Part shown: positions 1 to 9,872 of the stretch, in pieces
How positions within the stretch are numbered: position 1 is the first letter of the stretch
Layout of the letters: each line of letters starts with the position of its first letter
NCBI GenBank assembly: GCA_025201765.1
Contig: MU623660.1
Coordinates: 1-20,917 of the forward strand
Source of the DNA: Daldinia sp. FL1419
Lineage: Eukaryota; Ascomycota; Sordariomycetes; Xylariales; Hypoxylaceae
Direction of reading: 5' to 3'
DNA: 20,917 nt
Translations under genes and position numbers: made by a program
The notes under the pieces: model-generated
Told to the model about the DNA's origin: nothing
What the model saw: the letters and a program-made list of their open reading frames with translations, nothing else
Database searches by the model: none

Positions 1-839
1 TATAAATTAAATGGTTAATTATTTAAAAAAGTCAAAATTTTAAAAATCCTTAAATAAAAGAAATATAATAATGTTAATAAAATTTAATTATTTTTAAACT
101 TTATAATATATTTTTATATATAAATTGAAAATTATATTATAAAAATCTTACTATTAATGAAGTTATTATATAAAAATAAGCCTTTTATATAAAATAAGGT
201 ATAAAGTTAAGTAATAATTAAATTAAAAAATATTTTTATTATATTATTATATTTTATTATAATAAATTATAAATTAAAATAATAAATAATTTTTAAAATT
301 AATATTTTAAAATAGGAATAGGGTATAATAATTGGCTAATTAAATGATTAATTCATTTTTAAACCTTGTAAATATAAATTAAAAGTATAGAAAAAACCTA
401 AATTATAATATAACATTATAAAACAAAAATGCCTAACAATTATAAAATTACTTAAATAATTATAAAATTATATTTATAAAATTTAATTTCTTTTAAAAAT
501 TAATATCAAAATTTTAATTATTTAATTTAATAATAATTTTACAAATCTACCTAATACAACATTAATAAAATAGATTGTATATATTAAAATATTTAATTTT
601 AAAATAAAATATATTATAAAAAAAATAATATTATTACAGATATTTTATTTTAAAAATTAAGTAATTTATTTGATTAAGATAATAAAAAATAAAAAAGTAA
701 TTTAAATAAATTTATTAATTTTTAATTTAATATAATATTAATATATTTTATATTAATAATGTTAGATTTTAAGAATTAAAATAAAATGTAATTAATTATT
801 TTATAATTGTTTGATTAATGGAATTCAAAGTTATAAAAA
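1..839. other. AT-rich RIP-degraded DNA, probably upstream pol
   Basis: This stretch is almost pure A/T, and the few remaining G residues outnumber C on the + strand. It has no intact reading frame. It lies directly upstream of, and in the same orientation as, a degraded retrotransposon integrase. By element order it would be the reverse transcriptase/RNase H part of pol, but no RT motif could be read, so that is inference from position only. Confidence 0.4.
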
Positions 840-2252
840 ATAATATAATATTTATTAATATTTAAAATGCTTTTAAAATTTTTAATTAATAATATTTTTA
901 AAAAATATAAAAATTGTTTGAAATTTAAAGTTAAAGTATTGAAATATATTATATTTAATGGGATTTTATAAAAGAAGATAGATAAAAAATATCTTAATTA
1001 TTATATTATTAATTATAAATTAATAAAATAAAGAATTATAAAAGAATTTTATATAGAGTATGGTTATAGGGGAAGAGATTTAATATATTAATGAATTTTA
1101 GCCTTATATTATTAAAAAGATTTTTATAAATATATTGAAAAAGCAATTAGGATATGTAAAGAATACTAATAAATAGATAGGAAAAAATTAATAGATCTTA
1201 TAGGTTATTTAATTTTTATAAAGGTTTTAATTTGTTGGATCTTAAATATCTAATATATATTAAATGATTTTGGTTATAAGGTAATTATTAAAATCTAAAA
1301 ATAATTATCCAATTATTTAAAAATTTTATTACTTTATTTAATTAATTTTAAAAATATTATTAAATTTATAAAAAAAAAAATGATCTTTTAATATGGTTAG
1401 TTTTTTACAATTAAGGTAAATAAAAATTCAGAATTTAAAAGTAAGGTTATAAAAGTTTATTAAGAATTTAATATATATTAAAAAATTGGATTAATTTATT
1501 TTTTATAAGTTTAAAGTTAAATTAAAATTAATTATAAATCAATTAAATATGGGTTGATAAAATTAATTAATAAAAAAGGAAAAGGTTGGACCTAATTTTT
1601 AAATATTATAATATAAACTAATTAAATTTTAATAAAATCTTTAGGATTTAATATTTATAAAATTATTTATAATAGGCAATTAATATTCTTAATTAAAGTT
1701 GTTATATTATTATAGAAGGTATTAAATTGGAAAGATATTAAGATTTTAAAAAAGTTTTTAAATATATATATATATATAATTAAATATTAATTAATTAATA
1801 TAGAAAAGATTTTATAAATTATATGAAATAAATGATAAATTATAATAGATAAGAATAATAAATAGAATTTTATAAAGATTAAGAAATGATCTTTAAATAT
1901 TAGTGATTTGGTTTTAATTTATAATATAATTAGATATATTAATATATTTAGAGATTAATAATTGTAATATAGTTGGTACGGATTTTATTTAATTAATAAA
2001 ATTTTAGGCCAGAATTGATATATAATTAGAGAATCAAGTAGAAACAAGTTGAGAGGTAGTATATTAAATAATAAATTAAAGTTATTTATATAAAATGAAT
2101 AAGGGTATTAGGGAGTTATTGATAGAAAATTTGATGAGTGGATGATTAAATTGGAAATTAATTTATTTAATTAGATAAATATTAATTAAGAGGTATTAAT
2201 AATGGAGTTAAAGGAGGAAGATTATGAAGTTATAAGATATAAGATTGTGGTT
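840..2252 (+). pseudogene. RIP-destroyed Ty3/gypsy-type pol, integrase part
   Basis: One frame (codons starting at 1056, 1143, 1902, 1971 and so on) stays in register for about 1.4 kb without an indel but is cut by many TAA/TGA/TAG stops, each explainable as CAA, CAG, CGA or TGG after C-to-T or G-to-A change. Read through the stops, it follows the integrase order of fungal Ty3-like elements. An N-terminal zinc-binding region near 1056-1190 has EYGYRGRD, where the usual His of GHRGRD has become Tyr (CAT to TAT), and an ICKEY, where the second Cys has become Tyr. The core follows, with NSEFKSK at about 1428-1448 and a KGKGW run near 1578. An IISDLVLIYN-like stretch near 1902 and a GPY/F-like SWYGFYLINKIL at 1971-2006 end the integrase. 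The product would insert element DNA into chromosomes; this copy is dead. The subfamily assignment rests on pattern recognition, not a search. Confidence 0.8.
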
Positions 2253-2257
2253 GAGAT

Positions 2258-2783
2258 ATTGAACCAGGGTAATGTGATTAGGTAATAGGAGCTACCTTGA
2301 AGGACCCTGTTGGCCCCCCCTTCTAAGGTTTACAGCTCTTTCGAATATAAATAAATCTTTAGGAATTATTTTCTTACCTAATTAGCTTAAGATATATATA
2401 GTTCTTCAAAGATCGCCTCCATAGAGTCTTTATACAAGAATATATATTTTTCAATTTCCTCCTTAAAGATATCCTCTTAAAATGCGCTACCATTAACAAG
2501 CAGTCACCTATATCTATTCCTCCATCCAATTAGCTTATTCTTCTCTTCAAAATATAATCACCTTATATCCTCTAATTTATATAACCTTTGACTTAATATA
2601 GGTTAGTTAAAATATAAGATATATCCTGCAGGAGTTATGTGAGATGGACCCACATGACTTAGTCATGTGGCTCCAGGATTCATTCTCTAAGAGAGTTTAG
2701 TGTTTGTAAAAAAAAAAAAAAAAAACTTAGCTTTTAATACATCATCCTTTTGCAATTCAACAAGTTATTAGAACTCCTATTCA
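2258..2783 (+). repeat. MITE-like TIR repeat, copy F1 (split by a solo LTR)
   Basis: This is the leftmost forward copy of a roughly 380-400-bp repeat family. It starts ATTGAACCAGGGTAATG and ends near GAACTCCTATTCA, close to an inverted copy of the start; family ends agree on ATTGAAC-N-GG. Internal landmarks shared with other copies are TAATAGGAGCTACC near the start, ATAAATA, a GCGCTACCATT block and CATATCCTGCAGGAG near the end. This copy is strongly C-to-T shifted (for example AGTTA where others read AGCTA). A 125-bp LTR at 2638-2762 interrupts it. It has no coding capacity and looks like a non-autonomous DNA element; the class is inferred from the terminal inverted repeats only. Confidence 0.7.
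2638..2762 (+). mobile_element. Solo LTR of 125 bp with 5-bp target duplication
   Basis: The element starts TGTGAGATGG, ends TTCAACA (TG..CA ends) and is flanked by AGTTA at 2633-2637 and 2763-2767. Removing it and one AGTTA restores the uninterrupted end of the MITE-like repeat seen elsewhere (AGGAGCTATTAGAGCTCC), so the insertion boundaries are well supported. Inside, 2650-2670 is a perfect 10-bp-arm palindrome, CCACATGACT-T-AGTCATGTGG, and an 18-A run lies at 2708-2725. The length is short for an LTR, so it may belong to a small non-autonomous retroelement. No internal region or second LTR is present. Related 51-bp sequence lies at 9766-9816. Confidence 0.75.
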
Positions 2784-2850
2784 GTAACAACCACCACGGG
2801 ATTTAAACCCGCAACTTCAATCTTAAGAGAACCGATATTTATTAAGACCG
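2784..2850 (-). pseudogene. tRNA-like T-arm, possible SINE or tRNA relic
   Basis: On the minus strand there is a T-arm-like hairpin: stem GCGGG, loop TTTAAAT, stem CCCGT. The loop equals the consensus TTCGAAT after RIP-type changes. It is followed by GGTGGTTG, which could be the 3' acceptor strand. Upstream, CGGTT-CTCTTAA-GATTG can fold as a 5-bp anticodon-like stem (several G-T pairs) with a 7-nt loop. No convincing D-arm or pairing 5' acceptor strand was found, so this is not an intact tRNA. A tRNA-derived SINE head or mutated tRNA is possible. Confidence 0.3.
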
Positions 2851-3344
2851 TTACTATTAAAATCGATATTTATTAAGACTAACAATTATAAAGATTGAAA
2901 ACATATCACTAATATTATTTATATTGTTCTGATTAAGACCGCTATTATCTGATCAATATGAATATAACCTCAGGATAAAGTTTGAGAAAATGAGGAATAA
3001 AGGAAATCAATTTAACCCTGAAATTTCAAAATAACTCTAATACACCCAAACCCTCACATAGTCAGCATTAGGAAACCCCCTAATACAAAAAGCAACTAAG
3101 AACTGCCCAATCAAATAATATATATACCAGGGAAACATTTTACAACAATTCGGAAATCTGAGATATCGAAAATAAAATAAATGCAAACTTTTAGTATAAC
3201 ACAAACAAAGCTTATATAAAAACCCACATTAAAGAATTACAAAAATTTATAAAAACCTATAAAAACCTACAAAAATTTACAAGGTTTATAATTAAAATTA
3301 CAAAAATTACAAAGATTTACGAGATTTACGAAAAGAAAGTAGCC
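2851..3344. other. Spacer with short direct repeats before gag-like frame
   Basis: The first part carries CGATATTTATTAAGAC twice (starting about 2832 and 2863) and a weaker third form near 2930. The rest, to 3240, is AT-rich with C outnumbering G and has no gene I can assign. From 3243 the frame of the downstream gag-like pseudogene is already open and encodes Lys/Thr-rich near-repeats from TACAAAAATTT-like units, so the true start of that gene could be upstream of 3345. Confidence 0.45.
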
Positions 3345-4802
3345 ATGGAGTTTGAGTCGTTTTTGGAATATATGTCCACAAAAACAAGGCCGATCAAACA
3401 ATCAAACAACAGTGTTAAAAATATTGAAATTATTACGCAAATCCACAGCAACTATCGTAAGACCAATAATTAAGCAATAACAGTTTCAGAGCTAACTCTT
3501 ATTAACTTAATTAGCTTATCTATATAAAAAGGATGGAACATACTTAAAGCTATCATCTTTTTAATATTTACAATCTTCTTAAAAATTTTTAAAACAATAT
3601 AATATAAAGCTGAAACCTTACAATTAAAAGCCGAAACTATATAATCAAAAGCTAAAACCATATAATTAAAAGCCAAAATTGCTATAATCTACTTAAAAAA
3701 TAAATTAAATGCAATTAAAATTTATCGCTCCACAAAATATACCCTTTAAGAAAAAGTACCACCTACCTATACCGTACCCTCAATACAGCAGCCAGTTAAA
3801 TAGACCTAGGATATTCCGTTTAATCAGCCCAAATTTAGCATATCATTGTTTTTTAAAATACCCTTAATACCTACAGCACTTCTACCAATATCCCATATAA
3901 CAATTATACAATAAGACCCTCCTATTGTCAAATTACCTAGCATAAATCAATATGTACCATCTACCCAACCAATTAATCCAAAACCTATCGTCATATAATA
4001 AGAATAATTAGGTACAATTATAATCATTATAGGATACATATTAACAACATTTACACCTATTATTCAAAACTTAATAACAACTACACCTACCACACCTACA
4101 AATACTTTTAATCAGGATAAGGGTGCTTATTTAATCATTACATATTAGCCAATTTTACCTGAACCTAATTACTACCCTCATTGTTTATTTAATGGATTAA
4201 ATGTTACATAATGGCTTAAAAACGTATAACATGTTTTTAAATGATACAAAACAGTTGAGGATGATATGATCGCTAATATATTATATTGGACAATTAATAA
4301 GAACATTAAGAAATAAGTTAAAGTTGTTATTTATAGAGTTACTATTTGGGATCAAACTTATATTTAATTAAAGTTCGAGTTTGCATCATATGACTTTAAA
4401 AGGTTCAAGTCTGTTTGAAAAAGGTTTAGAAATCTTAATAAAGGTTTTATTTTATTTAATATTGTTAAAGTTATTAATTTAATTAGAAATTATGTTATAA
4501 TTTTTAAAGAAGTTAAAAAAATAGAAGTTATGAATGTTTACCTTAATAACTATATATATAATATCTTTAAAAGGATTAGCTAAGAAATTATGGAGAAAGT
4601 ATTATATTAAGAACAAGTGCCAATCAAACAGATTAACAACTATTCATTCGTCCAATTCTACAAAGTTATTAAAAGATGGGCCGAAAACGAGATATATATT
4701 AAAAACCATTATAAAATATATGATTAAACAAAAAAAGTACTTATTGGAACCTACTACGACTATAGTCACGACCCAGGCTAAAAATGAGATATTAGGCCAA
4801 AA
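3345..4802 (+). pseudogene. RIP-destroyed gag-like retrotransposon frame
   Basis: From an ATG in good context (GTAGCCATGG) one frame runs about 485 codons to a poly-T tract without an indel. It holds roughly two dozen stops, such as TAA at 3471, 4209, 4227, 4314 and 4365 and TGA at 4242, all explainable as mutated CAA, CAG, CGA or TGG. Residues coded at about 3606-3690 form consecutive heptads (KAETLQL, KAETI-S, KAKTI-L), a coiled-coil pattern. A Pro/Thr-rich linker follows. Then comes a domain starting LFNGLNVT at about 4185, with later IWDQTYI and LKFEFASYD blocks, resembling the capsid domain of fungal Ty3-like Gag. No clear CCHC knuckle was found; the C-terminus runs into the poly-T. The Gag call is by pattern only. 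No pol clearly belongs to it; the integrase lies upstream, so two elements may be adjacent. Confidence 0.6.
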
Positions 4803-4826
4803 TTTTTTTTTTTTTTTTTTTTTTTT
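4803..4826 (+). repeat. Poly-T tract (24 T)
   Basis: A run of 24 T ends the recognisable gag-like frame; a second run of 16 T lies at 4934-4949. On the opposite strand these read as poly-A, so they could mark the 3' tail of a retroposed sequence, but no target duplication was found. Confidence 0.6.
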
Positions 4827-6482
4827 CCTACTATTTTGGGTTTTTTAGTTTTATTTATTTTTTTTGAGTTTACATACACAGATGATTAAACCGTTAATTA
4901 GTTCGTTGCAGCAATATTTTAATGTTATTATCCTTTTTTTTTTTTTTTTACACCTAAAACAAAAGTATTTTCCTTACCAACTTCTAACCATTATATTTAT
5001 TTATTACTGAGGAACTCTTTTCAATTACATCTCTACAAAAGAAAAGGAAACAATTAATTTATACGTAAAAAAATTTAAATTTTAAAACTTAAAAATTATA
5101 TTTTTTCATAATATAAAAATAATTTCCACAATTATTTTTACTAGAAAAAATATAGTAACTAAAAAAAGGTCATATATTAATATAAATTTCAAAATTAAAT
5201 AATTAGAAGTGTTCTTCATAAAATTTATAAAGAACCTTATTTAAATAATCAAATACTTAAACTATTAAATTTTTTATATAATAAAAATTAATTAAGATTT
5301 TAATTATATATTTATTAATAAAATTACTTCCACAAATATTAACATATATAAAAAATAATATTTATTTAAATAATCATAATAAAATTATATTAAAATAATG
5401 GGGATAATAAAGATTATTCTTCCAAAAATCAACATTAATAATTTTCCACCAAATATAACAATTAATTGCAACATTATTAAAAACTTCAAATTCCATTAAA
5501 CCAAATATCTAAATATTTTAATTAATTAGGATATATTTAGGATATTTTAAAAAAATCATTTATAAAACAATAGAAATTAAAAAAAGGACCATTAATATAA
5601 ATAATTAACTTCTAATATTTCTTAAATTTATCTATATTATTAACTTAATTGAATCATATTGTAAGAGCACAACCAAATAATGGAACAATAACCAAAAACT
5701 AATCATTTAAATCATTACTATTACAACTATTCAAAATACTAATTATAAACAATATCACTAATAATATAAAACTATTACTTAAAAAATTTACATTTATTAA
5801 CTTAAATTAAAAAAATATTTTAAATTAATTTAATATTTAAATTTATTGATTAATAATTAATTAAATATAATAAAACATTTTAGAATAAATAAATTAAAAA
5901 GTTAAAAAATAAATTTTAAAAAGAGGAAAGAAGAAGAAAGAAAAAGAGGAAAAATAAAAGCCATAATATTAAATCATAATATATTAAGATAAGAAATATT
6001 ATTTATAATTAATATAATTAAACTACTAAAGAATACTATTTAATATTCATATACAAATTTAAAATATATATACTATATAAAAATCACAATTATAATTAAT
6101 AAATATTTACTAATTTAAACAACAATAATCATAAAATTAAAATATAAAATATTATTAATTCATTTTTATCCCTAATACTCTTTCACCTCCACAATATTCT
6201 TTTCTCTTTTTTATAATATAAATTATATTTTTTACAAACTTATATTTCACCTAATTAGGCTAAAGCAATTCATATAACACACATTTAATACTAATATTAT
6301 TACTAATTACCAATATTAATTTAATAATATTCCATAATATTAAATTATTATTAAATCATTTAATCAATAATATGATTAATTTATCAATTCCAGTTATTCA
6401 TAATGAAGTAATTAGATTATTATAAATCCTTATAGATATTATTTACCTAATTAAATATAGTAAATTAATTAAATACAAAAAT
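4827..6482. other. AT-rich RIP-degraded DNA, no assignable gene
   Basis: This is very AT-rich DNA with C more common than G on the + strand, the opposite of the skew at 840-2252. A degraded element in reverse orientation is possible, but I could not read a convincing protein on either strand. A polypurine patch lies near 5930-5960. Confidence 0.4.
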
Positions 6483-6870
6483 CCATTTCTTTAACTAAAT
6501 ATAACCACTAAAAAAATAAAAGGCCTTATACCTACATTTAATCAATTAATTAAGAATATTATAATATTATTAGAAATTAATATAAACCATTAATAAAATA
6601 GTTTATTATTAATATTAATACAGGCCCTATAATTATATATTAAAAAATAATAATTAAATAATTCTTATATTATGGCTTTTTAGGAGTTGATTATATATAA
6701 TACACTTAATTAAGAAATATTTTATAAAAAGGAATTAATATAAACTTTAAATTATAATTTTAAAGAAAATTTCAATTTAATCATTTTAAAGGCTATACAA
6801 CAAAATATTCAAATATTATTTTTATTAATGCATACCAATTTATTTAATTTAAAGTATATATAATTAATAA
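6483..6870 (+). pseudogene. Degraded frame, possible DUF3435-like recombinase
   Basis: A single frame stays in register for about 129 codons, broken only by TAA/TAG stops explainable by C-to-T change. It reads PFL and IKGLIPTFNQL near the start, then a hydrophobic block, then IIYNTLN at about 6690-6710 and TLNYNFKENFNL near 6745-6780. The spacing recalls the catalytic part of fungal DUF3435 proteins (tyrosine-recombinase-like, often from mobile elements), where Y-x-x-L is followed by an LRR-type segment. The arginines expected in that segment are not preserved. This is a weak resemblance from memory. Confidence 0.25.
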
Positions 6871-7385
6871 AGGTACATAATTAAAATCATTTTTTTTTTA
6901 TAATTTATATTTTAAAAAAACATTATTTATAAATTTTTAATTTAATTTGTTAAAAATTAGAATAATAAGTCAATTATATCAAAAAATAGATAATAATAAT
7001 ATTTCAAAAATTAGGAAAGCCTATTCTTAAAAAATTACATACAATTTTTATAGTTATTCAGAAAAATAATTAAATTTATGAATTTTAATGTACTTATATA
7101 TTATATATAATTAAATGTAAATTACAAAAGCTAATCACTACAGCCAAAAATGGTAACCATTATAAAATATTTAATAATTATATGAAATCACTAATTAAAC
7201 TAATAGCAATTCAAATAATCAACAACCCCGCACCAAGAACAGTACCAGTACTAACAATTACTGGAGGTCACCCCAAGGGCTGACACAATCCTTAAGTTTT
7301 CAGATAAGGTCTTTTATAAGTACTTAATCCATTATAATATTATTGCTTTTAAAAACTTACATAAGATCTTTTATAAATAATTGAT
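6871..7385. other. AT-rich DNA with a short less-mutated patch
   Basis: This is mostly A/T. The part at about 7210-7310 is visibly less mutated and C-rich, with codable Pro/Thr-rich sequence followed by TAA stops, then merges into the first forward copy of the MITE cluster. No gene can be named. Confidence 0.35.
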
Positions 7386-7673
7386 ATTGAACTGGGGTAG
7401 TGTGATTATGTAATAGGAGCTACCCTGAAGGACCCTGTTGGCCATACCCTTATAAGGTTTACATACGCTCTTTTGGATATAAATAAGTCTTCAACAGTTG
7501 TTTTCTTGCCTGATCAGCTCAAGTTCTATATAGTTCTTTGAAGATCATTTTCATAAAACTTTATATAAATAATATATTCTTTTACCTTATAATCTCATTA
7601 TACGCACTGCCATTGCCAAACAGTTATTTATAATAGTTTTTTTATCTGATCGTTTTATTATACCTTTTAAGAT
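7386..7673 (+). repeat. MITE-like TIR repeat, copy F2 (3'-truncated)
   Basis: It starts ATTGAACTGGGGTAG and shares TAATAGGAGCTACCCTG and GGACCCTGTTGGCC with the family. It stops after a TCTGATCG/TTTTATTATACC block, where copy F3 begins directly. The GC content is moderate compared with its surroundings. Confidence 0.7.
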
Positions 7674-8075
7674 ATGGTGAACCGGGGTAGTGTGATTATG
7701 TAATAGGAGCTACCCTGAGGGACCCTGTTGGTTATCCTCTCTAAGGTTTATAGGCTTTTTTGGATATAAATAGGTCTTTAGGAGTTGTTTTCTTGCCTGA
7801 TCAGTCCAAATTCTATATAGTTCTTTAAAGATCGCCTTTATAGAATCTTCATATAAAAATATATATTTTCAGTCTCCTCTTTGAAAATATCTTCCTAAAA
7901 TGCGCTACCATTGATAAGCAATTATATAAATCTATTTCTCTATCTGATCAGCTTATTCTACTCCTTAGGATATAATTACCTTATATCCTCGAGCTCATAT
8001 AACCTCTGGTTTGTTATGGGTTAATTGAAGTGCAGGGCATATCCTGCAGGAGCTATTAGAGCTCCTATTCAATAT
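7674..8075 (+). repeat. MITE-like TIR repeat, copy F3 (near full length)
   Basis: This is one of the best preserved copies. It starts near GGTGAACCGGGGTAG, passes TTGCCTGATCAG, the GCGCTACCATTG block and CATATCCTGCAGGAGC, and ends GAGCTCCTATTCAATAT. Its end is imperfectly complementary to its start. A sub-terminal hairpin, AGGAGCT-ATTAG-AGCTCCT, is shared by several copies. A short truncated family fragment (CTATCCGATCATTTTATTA) fills 8090-8130 before the next copy. Confidence 0.75.
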
Positions 8076-8141
8076 TAGTTCTTCTATCCGATCATTTTAT
8101 TACCCTCCTCAGGTTATAGATATTTTACATCTTCTATAATT

Positions 8142-8516
8142 ATTGAACTAGTGTAGAGCGATTAGGTCATAGATACTACCCTGTAGAGACCCTATCTCCT
8201 CCTTAGAGCTAGACCCTCCAAGGCTCCACAGCTCTTTTGGACATAAATAGGCCCTCGAGAGTTGTCTTTCTTGTCTGATCAGCAGAGGCTCATAAGGTTC
8301 TATAGCTCAGTTTCTTCATAGAGTCTTCGTACGAGAATATACAGTTTTAGTCTCCTCCTTGAAGATATCTTCCTAAAGGGCGCTATTATTGGCAAGCAGT
8401 CACATATATCTGTTCCTCTATCCAATCAACTTATTCTCCTCTTCAGGATATAATCACTTTATATCCTCTGGCTTGCTATGGGTTAGTTGAAGTACAGGGC
8501 ATATCCTGCAGGAGCT
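8142..8516 (+). repeat. MITE-like TIR repeat, copy F4 (least mutated)
   Basis: It starts ATTGAACTAGTGTAG. It keeps many C residues and CpG pairs lost in other copies (for example CCCTCGAGAG and CTTCGTACGAG), so it is among the least RIP-affected members. It ends at CTGCAGGAGCT without the last ~20 bp of the family end, and the sequence then switches to a reverse-oriented fragment. Confidence 0.7.
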
Positions 8517-8539
8517 GGCGATTAAGATGATATATTTAA

Positions 8540-8637
8540 CTAAAGATAAGAGGGTTGTATATTATTGTAAGAAGCTTGACTTCTATGATAGAGAACTTGA
8601 TCTGATCAGACAAGAATCAACTCTTGAGGGTTTATAT
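8540..8637 (-). repeat. MITE-like repeat, truncated reverse fragment R0
   Basis: TCTGATCAGACAAG and the following CTCTTGAGGGTTTATATA match the inverse of the early part of the family. The fragment ends at exactly the same place (..TATATATT) as copy R1 and, like R1, is followed at once by the start of another reverse copy. Confidence 0.6.
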
Positions 8638-8934
8638 ATTGAACAAGAGCTCTAATTGAACAGGAGCTCTAATAGCTCCTGTAGCATATGCCCTGTCCTG
8701 CACCTCAACTACCCCATTACTAACCATATCCTGAAGAAGGTAGGTATTAAAATGATCAAATAAAAAGCGAATAGAAATAACTGCTGGCAATGGTAGGTGG
8801 CGCTCCAGAGATAGAATAAACAATATATTCAATAAGAGACAAGAAAATTGTGGAATATTGTAAGAAGCTATATAAAAGGTGATACTTAAAGAACTTAACC
8901 TGATCAAACAGGAATTAAATCTTGAAGCCTATAT
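8638..8934 (-). repeat. MITE-like repeat, reverse copy R1
   Basis: On the + strand it starts with a doubled terminus, ATTGAACAAGAGCTCTA then ATTGAACAGGAGCTCTA. It continues through the inverse of the GCGCTACCATTG block and TGATCA site and stops at CCTATATATT. A 91-codon open frame on the minus strand (8632-8907) lies inside it and is not considered a gene. Confidence 0.65.
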
Positions 8935-9314
8935 ATTAAACATAAGCTCTAATAGTTCCTGCATAATATACCCTATAACAAACCAGAGGTTTAAATGAGA
9001 TAAACGATACAAAATAACTATATCCTAAGGAAAATATTAAAGTGATCAAATAGAAGAACTAATAGAAATAACTATTAACAATGGTAGCACGCTCAAAAGC
9101 TTAAATAGATAATATATTCAGCAAGAAAACAAATGCATAAACTATTGTAAAAGCCATAAGAAAATGTGATAATCCTGTAGAGCTTCATCTGATCAGATAA
9201 GAAAACAACTCTTGAAGGCCTATTTATATTCTAAAAAGCCTGTGGAGACTTTAGAAGGGTTGGTTCCAAAGAGGTTAATAAGGTCTTACAAGGTAGCTTC
9301 AATTATGTAATTAT
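8935..9314 (-). repeat. MITE-like repeat, reverse copy R2
   Basis: It starts ATTAAACATAAGCTCTAATAG and covers most of the family length in inverse orientation, ending AAGGTAGCTTCAATTATG. It is more C-to-T/G-to-A shifted than its neighbour R4. The last dozen family bases are missing where R3 joins. Confidence 0.65.
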
Positions 9315-9391
9315 ATTAAATAAGAGCTCTAATAGTTCCTGTAAGATATGCCCTACACTTCAACTACCCCATAATAGTCCAGAAGCTATAT
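9315..9391 (-). repeat. MITE-like repeat, 77-bp terminal fragment R3
   Basis: It begins ATTAAATAAGAGCTCTAATAG and carries the inverse of CAGGAGC..CATATCCTG and the GGGTAGTTGAAGTG block, then breaks off where R4 starts ATGAACAAGAGC. Only one end of the element is represented. Confidence 0.6.
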
Positions 9392-9872
9392 AATGAACAA
9401 GAGCTCTAATAGCTCCTGCAGGATATGCCTTATACTTCAATTAACCCATAGTAAGCCAGAGGCTGTATGGGCCAGAGGATATAAGGTATCTATATTTTGA
9501 AGAGGGGAATAAGCTGATCGGATAAAGAAACTAATATAAGTAACTGCTTGCCAATGGTAGTGCACTTTAAAAAGTTATTTTTAAAGAGGTGACTGAAATT
9601 GTATATTTTTGTATGAAGATTCTATGGAGAAACTGAGCTATAGAACCTGATGAGTCTCTGCTGATCAGCTAGAATCTAAAGAACCTGTGTTCTCGAGGGC
9701 CTATTTATGTCCAAAAGAGCTGTGGAGACCTGGAGTGTCTGGCTCTAAGGAGGCTAATAGGGTCTTGTGAGATGGACCCATATGACTTAGTCATGTGGCT
9801 CCAGGATTCATTCTCTCTACAGGGTACATGTATCTATGACCTGATCGCTCTACCCCGTTTCAATATATATCC
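9392..9872 (-). repeat. MITE-like repeat, reverse copy R4 with LTR fragment
   Basis: This is a near full-length inverse copy from ATGAACAAGAGCTC to CTACCCCGTTTCAATAT, little affected by RIP (it keeps CTGCTGATCAGC and GTTCTCGAGGGCC). At 9766-9816 it is interrupted by 51 bp matching the 5' end of the solo LTR at 2638. Comparison with F4 in inverse shows the uninterrupted sequence GGGTCTCTACAGGG. Confidence 0.75.
9766..9816 (+). mobile_element. 51-bp 5' fragment of the same LTR family
   Basis: TGTGAGATGG to CATTCTCT repeats the first 51 bp of the LTR at 2638-2762 with one visible change, CCACATGACT to CCATATGACT, a CpA-to-TpA (RIP-type) mutation in the palindrome arm. The 3' part of the LTR and any second target duplication are absent. 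The break lies at TCTCT, present in both LTR and target, so a microhomology deletion after insertion is plausible. Confidence 0.65.

Noticed and set aside
3470..3676. 68-codon open frame on the minus strand
   Set aside because: It is antisense to the heptad-repeat part of the gag-like frame, and its own repeats are the mirror of that 21-bp DNA period.
4534..4848. 104-codon open frame on the plus strand
   Set aside because: It is a different frame from the gag-like pseudogene, and its C-terminus is a poly-Phe run from the poly-T tract. The neighbouring frame carries the protein-like signal.
8632..8907. 91-codon open frame on the minus strand
   Set aside because: It lies wholly inside reverse MITE copy R1 and includes the element terminus; sister copies do not keep the frame.
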